DNA of 14,645 nucleotides from Donghicola sp041224595 (lineage in GTDB: Bacteria > Pseudomonadota > Alphaproteobacteria > Rhodobacterales > Rhodobacteraceae), in the NCBI RefSeq assembly GCF_041224595.1, contig NZ_JBGFGN010000102.1, forward strand, positions 1 to 14,645, read 5' to 3'. The notes under the pieces are model-generated. The model saw only the letters and a list, made by a program, of their open reading frames with translations, was not told the DNA's origin and did not search any database. Numbering within the stretch: the stretch's first letter is position 1; each line of letters opens with the position of its first letter. The position numbers and the translations under genes are program-made. Positions 6,936 through 14,074 of the stretch are shown here, one piece after another.

Positions 6936-6941
6936 CAGCTT

Positions 6942-7739
6942 TTAGAAGTTCATCTCAACTGTACCGCCAAGTGTTGTCTGTCCCTCGGCGTCGACTGTCG
7001 CATCTGCGCGCAGCACGGTCTGGCGCATGCGGCGTGAGATCCCTGCCGTAAATGATCCAGTGTTGAAAGACTCGCCACGCTCCATGTCCAAGCGCGCGTA
7101 GTAAGCGAGCGGGCTGTCTGTGTCAGCTTGCTCGACCTCGATGTAGCCGCCATAGGTACACCCCAGAGCCTCTTCGAAAAGTGGCTCGTAACAGGCTATG
7201 CGCGGCGCAAGAGCAAATCTGCCAAGCCCTTCCCAAATGCTCCATTCATGACGGAGTTCGACAAAGGCCCGGCCGCCCGAAACCTCGCTCAGACTGAATT
7301 CCCCATACTGGGTGATGTCGTCCAAGCTGGTTGTGACTTCTACATCCGCTTCGGGCGAGTAGGCATATTCAAGCCCTGCTCGAGGCGTCATGGTCACGGT
7401 TCCGAAATCCAAGTCTCCGGAAACAGCGATCCCAGCAAAGCCCGCGAAATAGGTGTAATGGCCATCCGCGTCGATGGTGCCAATGGATCGATCAAATGCC
7501 AAGTCAAACTCGTGGCGTCCCGCTGCGGCCCCGAGATAGTAATCAAGGTAAAGGCCGTTGCTCAGCTGGTCTGCTCCGTAAAGGCCGCCATTGAGACCGA
7601 AGCCCGCGATTTCGCCATCGGCTAGGCCGCTGACATCGTTCTGACTGCCATAGACACCAAAGAACCATCCGCGCAGGCTGTTTTCGTCGGTGAACCGTTC
7701 GCGGCGGAACGACAGGTTGAGTTGCCGTTGCGACTGTCC
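6942..7739 (-). other. C-terminal beta-barrel (autotransporter-like) domain, residues ~1235-1499
   Basis: This part of the giant protein shows alternating hydrophobic/polar strands rich in aromatic residues and glycine (WFFGVYGS, GLYLDYYLGAAAG, HYTYFAGFAGIAVSG, AYYARLDM) and closes with TVEMNF. A terminal phenylalanine is the BamA-recognition signature of outer-membrane barrels. The length is right for an autotransporter-like barrel of about 12 strands. The strand count is an estimate by eye. Coordinates are listed from high to low because the gene is on the minus strand. Confidence 0.7.
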
Positions 7740-10700
7740 GTCATCGCTTTCGTAGAAGCTGAGTGCGCTGTCGACGATCGTCCATTCCTCTCGCACGCAG
7801 TCATAGGTTTCACGATAGAAGTCACCATCGAACTGAGCACTGTCGTCATCCGCATCCCCATTTATACGCCGCCGCAGGACTCCGCCATTCTGACAGGTGG
7901 TCACCAAGGGCACCGCGTCAAGCATCCGGAATTCCACGCGGCGGTTTTCGGCTCTGCCAGCTTCGGTCGCGTTGGAGGTCGAAGGATCGCTCTCGCCATA
8001 GGCCCGGGCGGCAAACCCATCCGTGTCCACCCCGCGCGCCCGAAGAGCCCCCAAGACCGCTTCGGCGCGCCGCTGGCTTAGGTCCAGATTGTACGCCCCC
8101 GATGCATTGCTGTCCGTGTGACCTGCAATTTCGAAGGCAACGCCTTTGCAACTGCCAAGTATCGTCGCGATCTCGTCGAGTGTTGGATCGCTTTGGGGCT
8201 TGATGACAGCTCGGTCGGTGTCAAAGAGGATTTTCGCGGCTTCGATGTTGACCGCCTGTTGGCAGGCTGTCGCCGTGCGCGATTTCAGGCGCTGCAAACC
8301 GTCGGCCGAGTAGCCCTGCATGCGGGCAGCTTGCTGCATGATCGTTGCTGCGCGATCTTCGTTTAGAATCTTGGTTAAATCTTCTTTGATCAATGCCAGC
8401 AGATCAGGTTCCGCAACGCGGACCTGAGCGGTGGCTTGGTCACAATTCGTCGGGTTGAGGACTTCGCAGATTTCGTAGGTCACGGCATAAGCGCCTGCTG
8501 CAATCCCGGCCGGAATTGTCAGTGCGCCATCGGTGCCCAAGGTTGCTCCGTCCATGCCGCCGTCATCGATCAGGGTGATTGTGGTCAGCGACCCATCGGT
8601 GGGGACAGCGAGTCCGTCGATGGTGTCATTGGAAAGGACAGGCCCAGCGGACCCAGCCACATCGCTAGAGCCTTCGGACGCTGTAAAATTGTCGTCAACA
8701 GCATCAATTTCGGCAGGGTTGATCCGAATGGTCACCACAGCATTGTCACAGTTGGTCGGGTTCTGCACTTCGCAGATTTCATAGGTGTAGATATAGGTAC
8801 CTGCCGATGTGCCAGACGCGATTGCGATGTCCCCGCTTGACGCATCGAACGTGATGGCGCCTTGCTCGGGCGCAACGTTTAGGCCGATCGGTGTGGTGCC
8901 GTTCTGAGAAGAACCGCTGTTGTACACAACGACATCGGTCGCGATGGTCGGTCCCGTCTCGCCGTCCAGAATGTCGTTCGCCAGCACATTCGTGATGGTC
9001 GCACCGTCAGAACCGCTGATTGCTTCAGGAACGTCATCGACGGCCTCAATCGTCGCCTCTGTAGCGGGCCCGACCGAGATCGTCACGACTGCTGTGTCGC
9101 AGTTGGTGGGGTTGAGAACCTCGCAGATTTCGTAGGTATAGAGATAGGTTCCTGCTGTTGTGCCTGCGGCCACGATTACCTCGCCGGTCGCCGGATCAAG
9201 GGTGATCCCACCCGAAGCCGGAACCACATCCAGACCAAGCGCAGTTGCGCCGTCTTGCGCAGTTCCGCTGATTGCAAGCGTGACTTCGGTTCCGATTGTC
9301 GGGCTTGCGACGCCGCCCAAGGTGTCATTCGCCACCACGTTCGGGATCGTCGCGCCCGCCGCGCCATCTACTGCCGCAGGAGTGTCGTCCACGGCTACTG
9401 CCGCTTGCGGATCGGTGACAATCATCACGACTGCCGTGTCGCAGTTGGTGGGGTTCAGAACTTCACATATTTCGTAGGTGTAAAGATAAGTTCCTGCCGT
9501 CGTGCCTGCGGCCACGATCACCTCGCCGGTCGCCGCATCAAGGGTGATCCCGCCCGAAGCCGGAACCACATCCAGACCAAGCGCGGTTGTGCCGTCTTGC
9601 GCGAATCCGGTCACCGCTACGGTGACATCTGTACCGATCTCTGGGTCCTCTACACCGCCCAAGGTGTCATTCGCGACCACGTTCGGGATTGTCGCGCCTG
9701 CAGCGCCATCTACTGCCGCAGGGGTGTCGTCCACAGCCACCGCCGCTTGCGGGTCAGTGACGATCGTCACGACTGCCGTGTCGCAGTTGGTGGGGTTCAG
9801 AACTTCACATATTTCGTAGGTAAAGAGATAGGTTCCTGCTGTTGTGCCTGCGGCCACGATTACCTCGCCGGTCGCCGGATCAAGGGTGATCCCACCCGAA
9901 GCCGGAACCACGTCCAGCGCGAGCGCAGTTGTGCCGTCTTGCGCAGTTCCGGTGACTGCTAGGGTAACATCGGTTCCGATCTCGGGGTCTTCCACACCGC
10001 CCAAGGTGTCATTCGCCACCACGTTCGGGATTGTCGCACCTGCTGCGCCATCTACTGCCGCAGGGGTGTCGTCCACAGCCACCGCCGCTTGCGGGTCGGT
10101 GATAATCGTCACGACTGCTGTGTCGCAGTTGGTGGAGTTCAAGACGTCACATATTTCGTAGGTATAGAGATAGGTTCCTGCTGTTGTGCCTGCGGCCACG
10201 ATTACCTCTCCGGTCGCCGCATCAAAGGTGATTGCGCCAGCCGCCGGAACCACATCCAACCCAAGCGCGGTTGTGCCGTCTTGCGCAGTTCCGGTGACTG
10301 CCAGCGTGACTTCGGTTCCGATTGTCGGGCCTGCGACCCCGCCCAAGGTGTCATTCGCCACCACGTTCGGGATGGTCCCACCAACGGCACCGTTTACTGC
10401 CGCCGGAGTATCTTCGACCGCATCAAGCGCTGGCGCGACGTCGTCGATCGTGAATATGGCTGTTTCGACCGGGTCTCCCACACAGTCGTCGACTGCTACG
10501 ACACCAGCAGTCCCCATGTCGCCTATTCCGAACACGATTGTCTCGCTACCCTCGCTTATCGCGTCACTCACAAGCGTGAGCTTAATCGCGAACGGCGTGT
10601 CGGAATAGCTGCCTGCTGGCACAGAGATCGTATCGGTGTAGGTAAAGTCGTCGCCTTCGGTGGCGGTGCCGCCCACAATCGAGATTGGGATACTCAGCCC

Positions 10701-11441
10701 GCCTGCCGGTACATCACCCGACACAAGGACGGATGGTCCCGTGGGCGACGCAGCGCTTTCGGACGCGCTCCAGACGCCTGTGTCGTATTGTACTGTTGGA
10801 ACAAAGGTGAGCGACACGTTGTCCAAGAGATTACCCTCGAGGACATAACCGCTGCCGAGGGGCGGCGACGTGCTGCGGAACTGAATATTGACCAGACCTG
10901 AATCCCCTGTGTAGGTCTCGATACCCGAGACTTCGGTCCAACTGTTCGTCGCTGTGTTGGTGGCAATAACGACGTCATCGATAGCCATCTCGATGGTTTC
11001 TGCTATGCCGTTCGTTGTGGCCGAAGATTTGTGCCAAAAGCTGAAGCCGATGGGCTCTCCATTCCGGACGCAGATCTCCTGACTGACGCCCGTGGGAATG
11101 GTCGAGTTCAACTCGATATAGTGATCCCCGTCTTGGGCAACGCCGCCGTTTTTGCGCGAAAACTCCATCACATCACCGGAATATCCGCATCCCGTCGCAT
11201 CGAAATTGGCCGAGGTGGTCCAGCCAGGAATGTCTGCCGCGGCAACATAGGCCCCCCAAGGCCCCGTTGTCACAACCCGCGGCGTCCCTGAACAAGCGAC
11301 CGTGTAGAGGCTTGATCCGTTCAACGGCGGGGCATTCTCTTCGAAGCTGCCATTCTCAAGCGCGCGCTGAGCAAAACCGGCGGACATCCCGAAAACCAAA
11401 ACATGAAAACTCAAAAATACTGAAAGAAAGAACCGAAACAT
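6942..11441 (-). CDS. Giant cell-envelope protein: Ig-like repeats, OmpA domain, C-terminal beta-barrel
   Basis: A 1499-residue putative adhesin or surface-stalk protein. ATG 11441 (MFRFFLSVFL) is preferred to a GTG at 11462 because it starts a clean signal peptide cut near residue 24. Domains in order: 26-215 a jelly-roll-like carbohydrate-binding fold (ENGSFEE, IPGWTTSANFD, GDHYIELN); 217-335 Calx-beta-like (GGTATEGDDFTY, EGSETIVFGI); six Ig/cadherin-like repeats from 341 to about 1008; a helical link 1012-1060; an OmpA C-terminal domain 1065-1175 with GHTDSNASG (Asp1110), LSQRRAEAV (Arg1125) and ENRRVEF, the residues that bind diaminopimelate in peptidoglycan; then a barrel of about 265 residues ending in Phe1499, the usual outer-membrane signature. 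Cysteines occur mostly in close pairs. It stands alone between two hairpin- or gap-bounded regions. Adhesion and wall anchoring are inferred from domains; the direction of the stalk is unclear. Confidence 0.88.
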   Translation of the reverse strand: MFRFFLSVFLSFHVLVFGMSAGFAQRALENGSFEENAPPLNGSSLYTVACSGTPRVVTTGPWGAYVAAADIPGWTTSANFDATGCGYSGDVMEFSRKNGGVAQDGDHYIELNSTIPTGVSQEICVRNGEPIGFSFWHKSSATTNGIAETIEMAIDDVVIATNTATNSWTEVSGIETYTGDSGLVNIQFRSTSPPLGSGYVLEGNLLDNVSLTFVPTVQYDTGVWSASESAASPTGPSVLVSGDVPAGGLSIPISIVGGTATEGDDFTYTDTISVPAGSYSDTPFAIKLTLVSDAISEGSETIVFGIGDMGTAGVVAVDDCVGDPVETAIFTIDDVAPALDAVEDTPAAVNGAVGGTIPNVVANDTLGGVAGPTIGTEVTLAVTGTAQDGTTALGLDVVPAAGAITFDAATGEVIVAAGTTAGTYLYTYEICDVLNSTNCDTAVVTIITDPQAAVAVDDTPAAVDGAAGATIPNVVANDTLGGVEDPEIGTDVTLAVTGTAQDGTTALALDVVPASGGITLDPATGEVIVAAGTTAGTYLFTYEICEVLNPTNCDTAVVTIVTDPQAAVAVDDTPAAVDGAAGATIPNVVANDTLGGVEDPEIGTDVTVAVTGFAQDGTTALGLDVVPASGGITLDAATGEVIVAAGTTAGTYLYTYEICEVLNPTNCDTAVVMIVTDPQAAVAVDDTPAAVDGAAGATIPNVVANDTLGGVASPTIGTEVTLAISGTAQDGATALGLDVVPASGGITLDPATGEVIVAAGTTAGTYLYTYEICEVLNPTNCDTAVVTISVGPATEATIEAVDDVPEAISGSDGATITNVLANDILDGETGPTIATDVVVYNSGSSQNGTTPIGLNVAPEQGAITFDASSGDIAIASGTSAGTYIYTYEICEVQNPTNCDNAVVTIRINPAEIDAVDDNFTASEGSSDVAGSAGPVLSNDTIDGLAVPTDGSLTTITLIDDGGMDGATLGTDGALTIPAGIAAGAYAVTYEICEVLNPTNCDQATAQVRVAEPDLLALIKEDLTKILNEDRAATIMQQAARMQGYSADGLQRLKSRTATACQQAVNIEAAKILFDTDRAVIKPQSDPTLDEIATILGSCKGVAFEIAGHTDSNASGAYNLDLSQRRAEAVLGALRARGVDTDGFAARAYGESDPSTSNATEAGRAENRRVEFRMLDAVPLVTTCQNGGVLRRRINGDADDDSAQFDGDFYRETYDCVREEWTIVDSALSFYESDDGQSQRQLNLSFRRERFTDENSLRGWFFGVYGSQNDVSGLADGEIAGFGLNGGLYGADQLSNGLYLDYYLGAAAGRHEFDLAFDRSIGTIDADGHYTYFAGFAGIAVSGDLDFGTVTMTPRAGLEYAYSPEADVEVTTSLDDITQYGEFSLSEVSGGRAFVELRHEWSIWEGLGRFALAPRIACYEPLFEEALGCTYGGYIEVEQADTDSPLAYYARLDMERGESFNTGSFTAGISRRMRQTVLRADATVDAEGQTTLGGTVEMNF
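7917..8249 (-). other. OmpA-like peptidoglycan-binding domain, residues ~1065-1175
   Basis: The segment IEAAKILFDTDRAVIKP opens a typical OmpA C-terminal fold, followed by FEIAGHTDSN, NLDLSQRRAEAVLGAL and GRAENRRVEFRM. Asp1110 and Arg1125 match the pair that grips the diaminopimelate of peptidoglycan in OmpA and Pal. Cysteines at 1060 and 1098 flank its first half and could form a disulfide. The domain is complete, so wall binding is likely if it stays in the periplasm. Confidence 0.85.
8420..10421 (-). repeat. Six tandem Ig/cadherin-like coding repeats, period 342 bp
   Basis: Repeats start, on the minus strand, at 10421, 10079, 9737, 9395, 9044 and 8702; the spacing is 342 bp (114 codons) except for repeat 4, which is 351. 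Repeats 1-4 (9045-10421) are nearly identical in protein and DNA, each with ATIPNVVANDTLGGV (repeat 1: GTIPNVVANDTLGGV), DPATGEVIVAAGTTAGTYL or a close variant, and YEICEVLNPTNCDTAVV. Repeats 5 and 6 are diverged. Every repeat keeps a C-x7-C pair in the YEIC...NCD motif. The DNA-level similarity implies recent duplication or ongoing homogenisation. Confidence 0.92.
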
Positions 11442-11767
11442 AATGCACCCGGGTTTTGTCACTTAGGATTGGCGACTCAACGCTAGGTTGTATCCGAAAA
11501 CCAGTGCCACGTCAGCACTACCGTGCCGTTTTTCAGGGGCTGAAGAGGGAATACCGCGCTTTTTAAGTGTGTTTCTTGCCCGGAGGCTTTGTGTTTTGCG
11601 TTTGGTGACGCCTGCAGAGCCCACGGGCGTAGGGGTAAGAGGGATCTCCCAAAGGCCCAATTGCTGAGAGAGACGGTGTAGATTGGGAAACAGGACGAAC
11701 AGGTTTTCCTGTTCAGATGTCAGCTTGATCCGGTTCGTACTAGGCCGCAATTCCACATGACGTCATG

Positions 11768-11797
11768 CTGACAATCAGAATGCGACGGCAATATAGA
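11768..11797 (+). promoter_or_regulatory. Candidate sigma-70-type promoter
   Basis: CTGACA at 11768-11773 (5 of 6 to TTGACA) and TATAGA at 11792-11797 (4 of 6 to TATAAT) are 18 bases apart on the plus strand. It would start a transcript near 11804, in front of a 19-codon ORF and a hairpin with a T run. Such matches arise by chance fairly often, and support comes mainly from the ordered elements downstream. Confidence 0.35.
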
Positions 11798-11803
11798 CCT
11801 GCG

Positions 11804-11920
11804 TTCCTTAGGGAGGCGCTAAAGCTGAACCTGCAAGAGTTGACCCTTGAGGAATGCCAAATGTCGCGCGGTGCCTGCGCTACAGCGTGGCGGAGCAGGC
11901 GTTTTGCCTTCGTTTTTTAG
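11804..11920 (+). ncRNA. Candidate small transcript with leader-peptide-like ORF and terminal hairpin
   Basis: From a predicted start near 11804 to a T6 run at 11913-11918 lie about 115 bases. The 3' part can fold: GCCTG (11873-11877) with CAGGC (11896-11900), enclosing CGCT/AGCG (11878-11881 with 11884-11887), followed by a small AGGC/GCCT stem and T6. GAGGA at 11849-11853 is 7 bases before ATG 11861, which opens a 19-residue ORF ending at 11920 inside the hairpin and T-run region. The layout resembles a leader peptide or small regulatory RNA, but no plus-strand gene follows it for a kilobase. This is a pattern-based proposal only. Confidence 0.3.
11861..11920 (+). CDS. Possible 19-residue peptide
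   Basis: ATG 11861 to TAG 11918-11920 encodes MSRGACATAWRSRRFAFVF. GAGGA stands at an ideal 7-base distance. The peptide is basic in the middle (RSRR) and aromatic at the end (three Phe). Its last codons coincide with the T run of the putative terminator, so the amino-acid content of the tail (Phe, Val) may simply reflect the RNA signal. No homologous family is claimed. It may be a translated leader, a chance ORF, or a small protein. Confidence 0.25.
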   Translation: MSRGACATAWRSRRFAFVF

Positions 11921-11999
11921 CGTGCAGGTATCAATCATCCAAATAATGGTCTGACGTGATGCCGGGATTGTGCCGCACTCGTCCAGATGGCTTGGAGTG

Positions 12000-12917
12000 C
12001 TATCGCCAAATGGGGTTCGACCAAGCCCGTTTACCCGCCGCGTCCACGACGGTGACGCGGAGCCAATCGGAATTCTTGAACCGATCCAAGCTGATTGCGG
12101 CATGTGTCATAGAGTGACCATGCTTTGCCACTGCAGCCGAACCAAAGCCCTGCACGATTACGGCAGTTGCGGCTGAGCAGCGAATTTCGAGGACATCGTC
12201 GTCCAACTCGATATCTCGCAATTCTGGACCGGTGCTGGAGTAAAAGTGACCAGCTTTGAGGGCGTCTAACAGGCTTTCCGGCGCGTTGTCTGATGCCTTT
12301 ACCATGACCCATCCCCCGAAGTGATCAGGTTCGGTAAAGTGGGCGTCATCGGTCGCAATGGCGGTGAGCTTTGGTCCTTCGGAGAGCAGCAAATCCGCAA
12401 TGTGCCAGCCGTCGGGACGATCACACCCCATTGCGCAACCGTGGTTGTAAATCTCGACAGCATGGGCGGCATCGTTTGTACGGGCATCTTCCATCGTCAG
12501 ACCAGACCATTGCGGGTGGGCAATCGCAACAAAAGCCCCTGCATCCCGGCAGCGCCGTGCCAGAGCGGCTCCGCTTTCCTGATCATCGATCGGCGAGAAA
12601 CCCGGCGTATTGGAAGGAGCAAAATCTTCGGGCAAGCCGACTGCAAGAATATGCCAGAGTTCGCCATTCGTCATGGCACCTGAATGCACCTCGGTACCAA
12701 GGATGGTGCTGAAACCCTCGTCTCGAAAACTCTTGGTGTCCGTGATCGTGTAGCCGTATTCGCCAATGAAGTGATCTGTCAGAGCGATGAAATCATAGCC
12801 TTCGGCTTTGTATCGGCGGCAGACCTTTTGAGGGTCTAAAATGCCGTCAGACAAATTAGAGTGGGTATGGAGGTTTCCGCGGTAGAAACGGCCGGGTGCA
12901 GTGAAGAGATCGCGCAT
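12000..12917 (-). CDS. PHP-domain metal-dependent phosphoesterase-like protein
   Basis: A 305-residue PHP (polymerase and histidinol phosphatase) superfamily protein. ATG 12917 (MRDLFTAPGRFYRGN) has CGGAG 8 bases upstream; the frame extends to 12971 but without a site. Metal-binding motifs in order: HTHSNLSDG (His17, His19), FIALTDHF, ILGTEVHSG, FVAIAHPQW and IATDDAHF. The set of His and Asp/Glu residues expected for a trinuclear metal site is present, so it should be an active hydrolase. PHP proteins cleave phosphoesters of varied substrates; the substrate here is unknown. The last third (residues about 215-305) is a beta-rich C-terminal extension ending SNPIWR. It is cytosolic. The 5' end overlaps the start of the divergent TPR gene by 2 bases. 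Confidence 0.88.
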   Translation of the reverse strand: MRDLFTAPGRFYRGNLHTHSNLSDGILDPQKVCRRYKAEGYDFIALTDHFIGEYGYTITDTKSFRDEGFSTILGTEVHSGAMTNGELWHILAVGLPEDFAPSNTPGFSPIDDQESGAALARRCRDAGAFVAIAHPQWSGLTMEDARTNDAAHAVEIYNHGCAMGCDRPDGWHIADLLLSEGPKLTAIATDDAHFTEPDHFGGWVMVKASDNAPESLLDALKAGHFYSSTGPELRDIELDDDVLEIRCSAATAVIVQGFGSAAVAKHGHSMTHAAISLDRFKNSDWLRVTVVDAAGKRAWSNPIWR

Positions 12918-13377
12918 GATATGCTCCGAAAATTGGCCATGCCTTTCTCTCGAAGCGCAGGGTAAATCCACCGAGATTTGCGATTGGCTTCGTCGCGCCG
13001 TCGCGGCAGACCCACATCACGCAAATGCTCGGTTCGAACTCGGGCGTGCATTTATGTCTCGGGATCTGAAAGAGGCGGAGGCGGCGTTCACGCGATCGGT
13101 TGTATTGCAACCCGGTGACACGGACGGCTGGCGTAGCCTCGCGCGCCTGCGCATCAGGCTCGGGGATTGGTCAGGGTGCCAGGCGGCGCTCGACCATTTG
13201 CCTCAGGATGCAGAAGTGCGGAGCTTGGGATACCGGGTGAGAGCAGAGCTTGGTACGGCGACCTCCGCGGATCGAGATGCCTTGCTGATGGATAAATCAA
13301 TGCGGCCCGATGCGTTGAAGGCGCTGACCCGAGTGTCAAAGGGGAGCTTGCCCTTACGTTTTCCTGATACGCAATGA
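12916..13377 (+). CDS. Small TPR-repeat protein, possibly 5'-truncated
   Basis: A 153-residue protein of tandem tetratricopeptide repeats: residues about 12-50 (SLEAQGKSTEICDWLRRAVA, then ADPHHANARFELGRAF), 51-84 (LKEAEAAFTRSVVLQPGDTD, then GWRSLARLRIRLGDW) and 85-115, with a looser C-terminal tail ending LPLRFPDTQ. TPRs mediate protein-protein contacts. ATG 12916 is the first in-frame ATG; a GTG lies at 12901. Only a weak GAAGAG precedes them. The start codon shares the CATG tetramer with the divergent PHP gene, so its leader would lie within that gene. This head-to-head overlap suggests that the true 5' end was lost in a rearrangement, or that translation starts further in. It ends 4 bases before the convergent neighbour. 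Confidence 0.65.
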   Translation: MICSENWPCLSLEAQGKSTEICDWLRRAVAADPHHANARFELGRAFMSRDLKEAEAAFTRSVVLQPGDTDGWRSLARLRIRLGDWSGCQAALDHLPQDAEVRSLGYRVRAELGTATSADRDALLMDKSMRPDALKALTRVSKGSLPLRFPDTQ

Positions 13378-13381
13378 GGGG

Positions 13382-14074
13382 TCAGGCGCGGTAGATTTTC
13401 CGATAGGTGCCGGGGGCGCCCTGCAACGCTTCCTGCACGTCCCGGCTGCGTGCAATGTCGCTGTCGTCCATGGGCTTGATGCTTAGCTCTGGCTGCGCGC
13501 GCGGCACAGGAATGACCTGCGCGACGGGGGTTCCCTTTGGCAAAGTGCCCGTGAATTCAGGATAGGTCCATACTGCGGGAAAATGAACATAACCATGCGT
13601 GAAACGATCGGCGCTCACGCGGCCAGATAGGGTCTGGAAGGGTAGATCTGTTCGGTTCAATGGATGAGTGAAAAGAAGGTCCCAGCCAACTGGCGCTTCG
13701 AGCGCCCAATAGTTGGTGAATTTCACAACCATTCGGCCCTCTAGATCTACTGGCATGCCAGTTGCCTGCTCTGGCACATGAACGCCCAAAGGTGCGCGCG
13801 TGATCGGAGCATCCAGAATAGCTGGAAACTCCCAATTCCAAGACAGCTCTTCGTTCTCGACATGGATGTCGCAGGGCAGGGGGATCAGAAAGCCGGTCGA
13901 GAGGGCATCAATCAAAGGGGGGCATTGCTTGGCAGTTCGCACCGACCTGTCGCCCAAAACAGCACTCACCGCCTTTGACGGCATGGACCTGAGCCAGTCT
14001 GGCAGAGCGGTGCGTGCGAGCACAGGCGGCGGGATCAAATCAAAGAGGGCCGGATGGCAACGTGCGGTGATCAA
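13382..14074 (-). CDS. Conserved uncharacterised protein (DUF6065-like)
   Basis: A protein of about 230 residues with no signal peptide or membrane segment. Features seen: LPDWLRSMPSK, then TAKQCPPLIDALSTGFLIPL, a central FTNYWALEAPVGWDLLF, HFPAVWTYPEF and PKGTPVAQVIPVPR. The CPP-x-IDA and LPxWxRxMP pattern reminds me of the DUF6065 family; this is from memory and unchecked. The family has no known function. The start is a TTG at 14074 that overlaps the TGA of the upstream permease (TTGA), with AAGGA about 12 bases before it, so it is probably coupled to the permease. A GTG 17 codons in is the alternative. It converges on the TPR gene with a 4-base gap and no obvious terminator between them. 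Confidence 0.75.
   Translation of the reverse strand: MITARCHPALFDLIPPPVLARTALPDWLRSMPSKAVSAVLGDRSVRTAKQCPPLIDALSTGFLIPLPCDIHVENEELSWNWEFPAILDAPITRAPLGVHVPEQATGMPVDLEGRMVVKFTNYWALEAPVGWDLLFTHPLNRTDLPFQTLSGRVSADRFTHGYVHFPAVWTYPEFTGTLPKGTPVAQVIPVPRAQPELSIKPMDDSDIARSRDVQEALQGAPGTYRKIYRA

Larger units (their letters stand above)
6520..6941. other. Intergenic region: cspA leader and 3' end of the envelope-protein gene
   Basis: This 422-base stretch has no supported gene. Next to cspA are an imperfect hairpin (GCTGCC at 6541-6546 with GGCAGC at 6558-6563) and a tandem 10-base repeat AAGTCGATCC/AAGTCGATCA (6571-6590). CCCGG and CCGGG flank that repeat and could pair. At 6652-6680 there are three runs of five G on the plus strand, that is C runs in the cspA transcript if it starts further upstream. 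The left boundary of the cspA promoter cannot be fixed. The far end holds the terminator-like hairpin of the envelope-protein gene. Confidence 0.5.
11442..11999. other. Intergenic region between the envelope-protein and PHP genes
   Basis: This 558-base gap contains no gene I can name. The part next to 11441 must hold the promoter of the giant minus-strand gene; no clear -35/-10 pair is evident. A 97-codon minus-strand frame (11463-11756) begins at GTG with no ribosome binding site and resembles nothing, so I leave it out. At 11768-11920 the plus strand has a promoter-like pair, a short ORF with a good ribosome binding site and a hairpin followed by T6, listed separately. Confidence 0.5.

Noticed and set aside
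9160..10608. Series of 105-codon plus-strand frames repeated every 342 bp
   Set aside because: They are antisense images of the near-identical coding repeats. Their regular spacing reflects the DNA repeat, not a family of small genes.
11500..11530. TGGCAC-like element resembling a sigma-54 promoter upstream of the giant gene
   Set aside because: The -12 GC element is absent at the required spacing (CG instead of GC), so the match fails the core requirement.
11463..11756. 97-codon minus-strand frame upstream of the giant envelope-protein gene
   Set aside because: It begins at GTG with no ribosome binding site, has mixed composition and no recognisable motif. It probably covers the promoter and leader of the next gene.
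11819..12103. 94-codon minus-strand frame at the end of the PHP gene
   Set aside because: It overlaps the 3' end of the PHP gene in another frame and has no motif or start signal.
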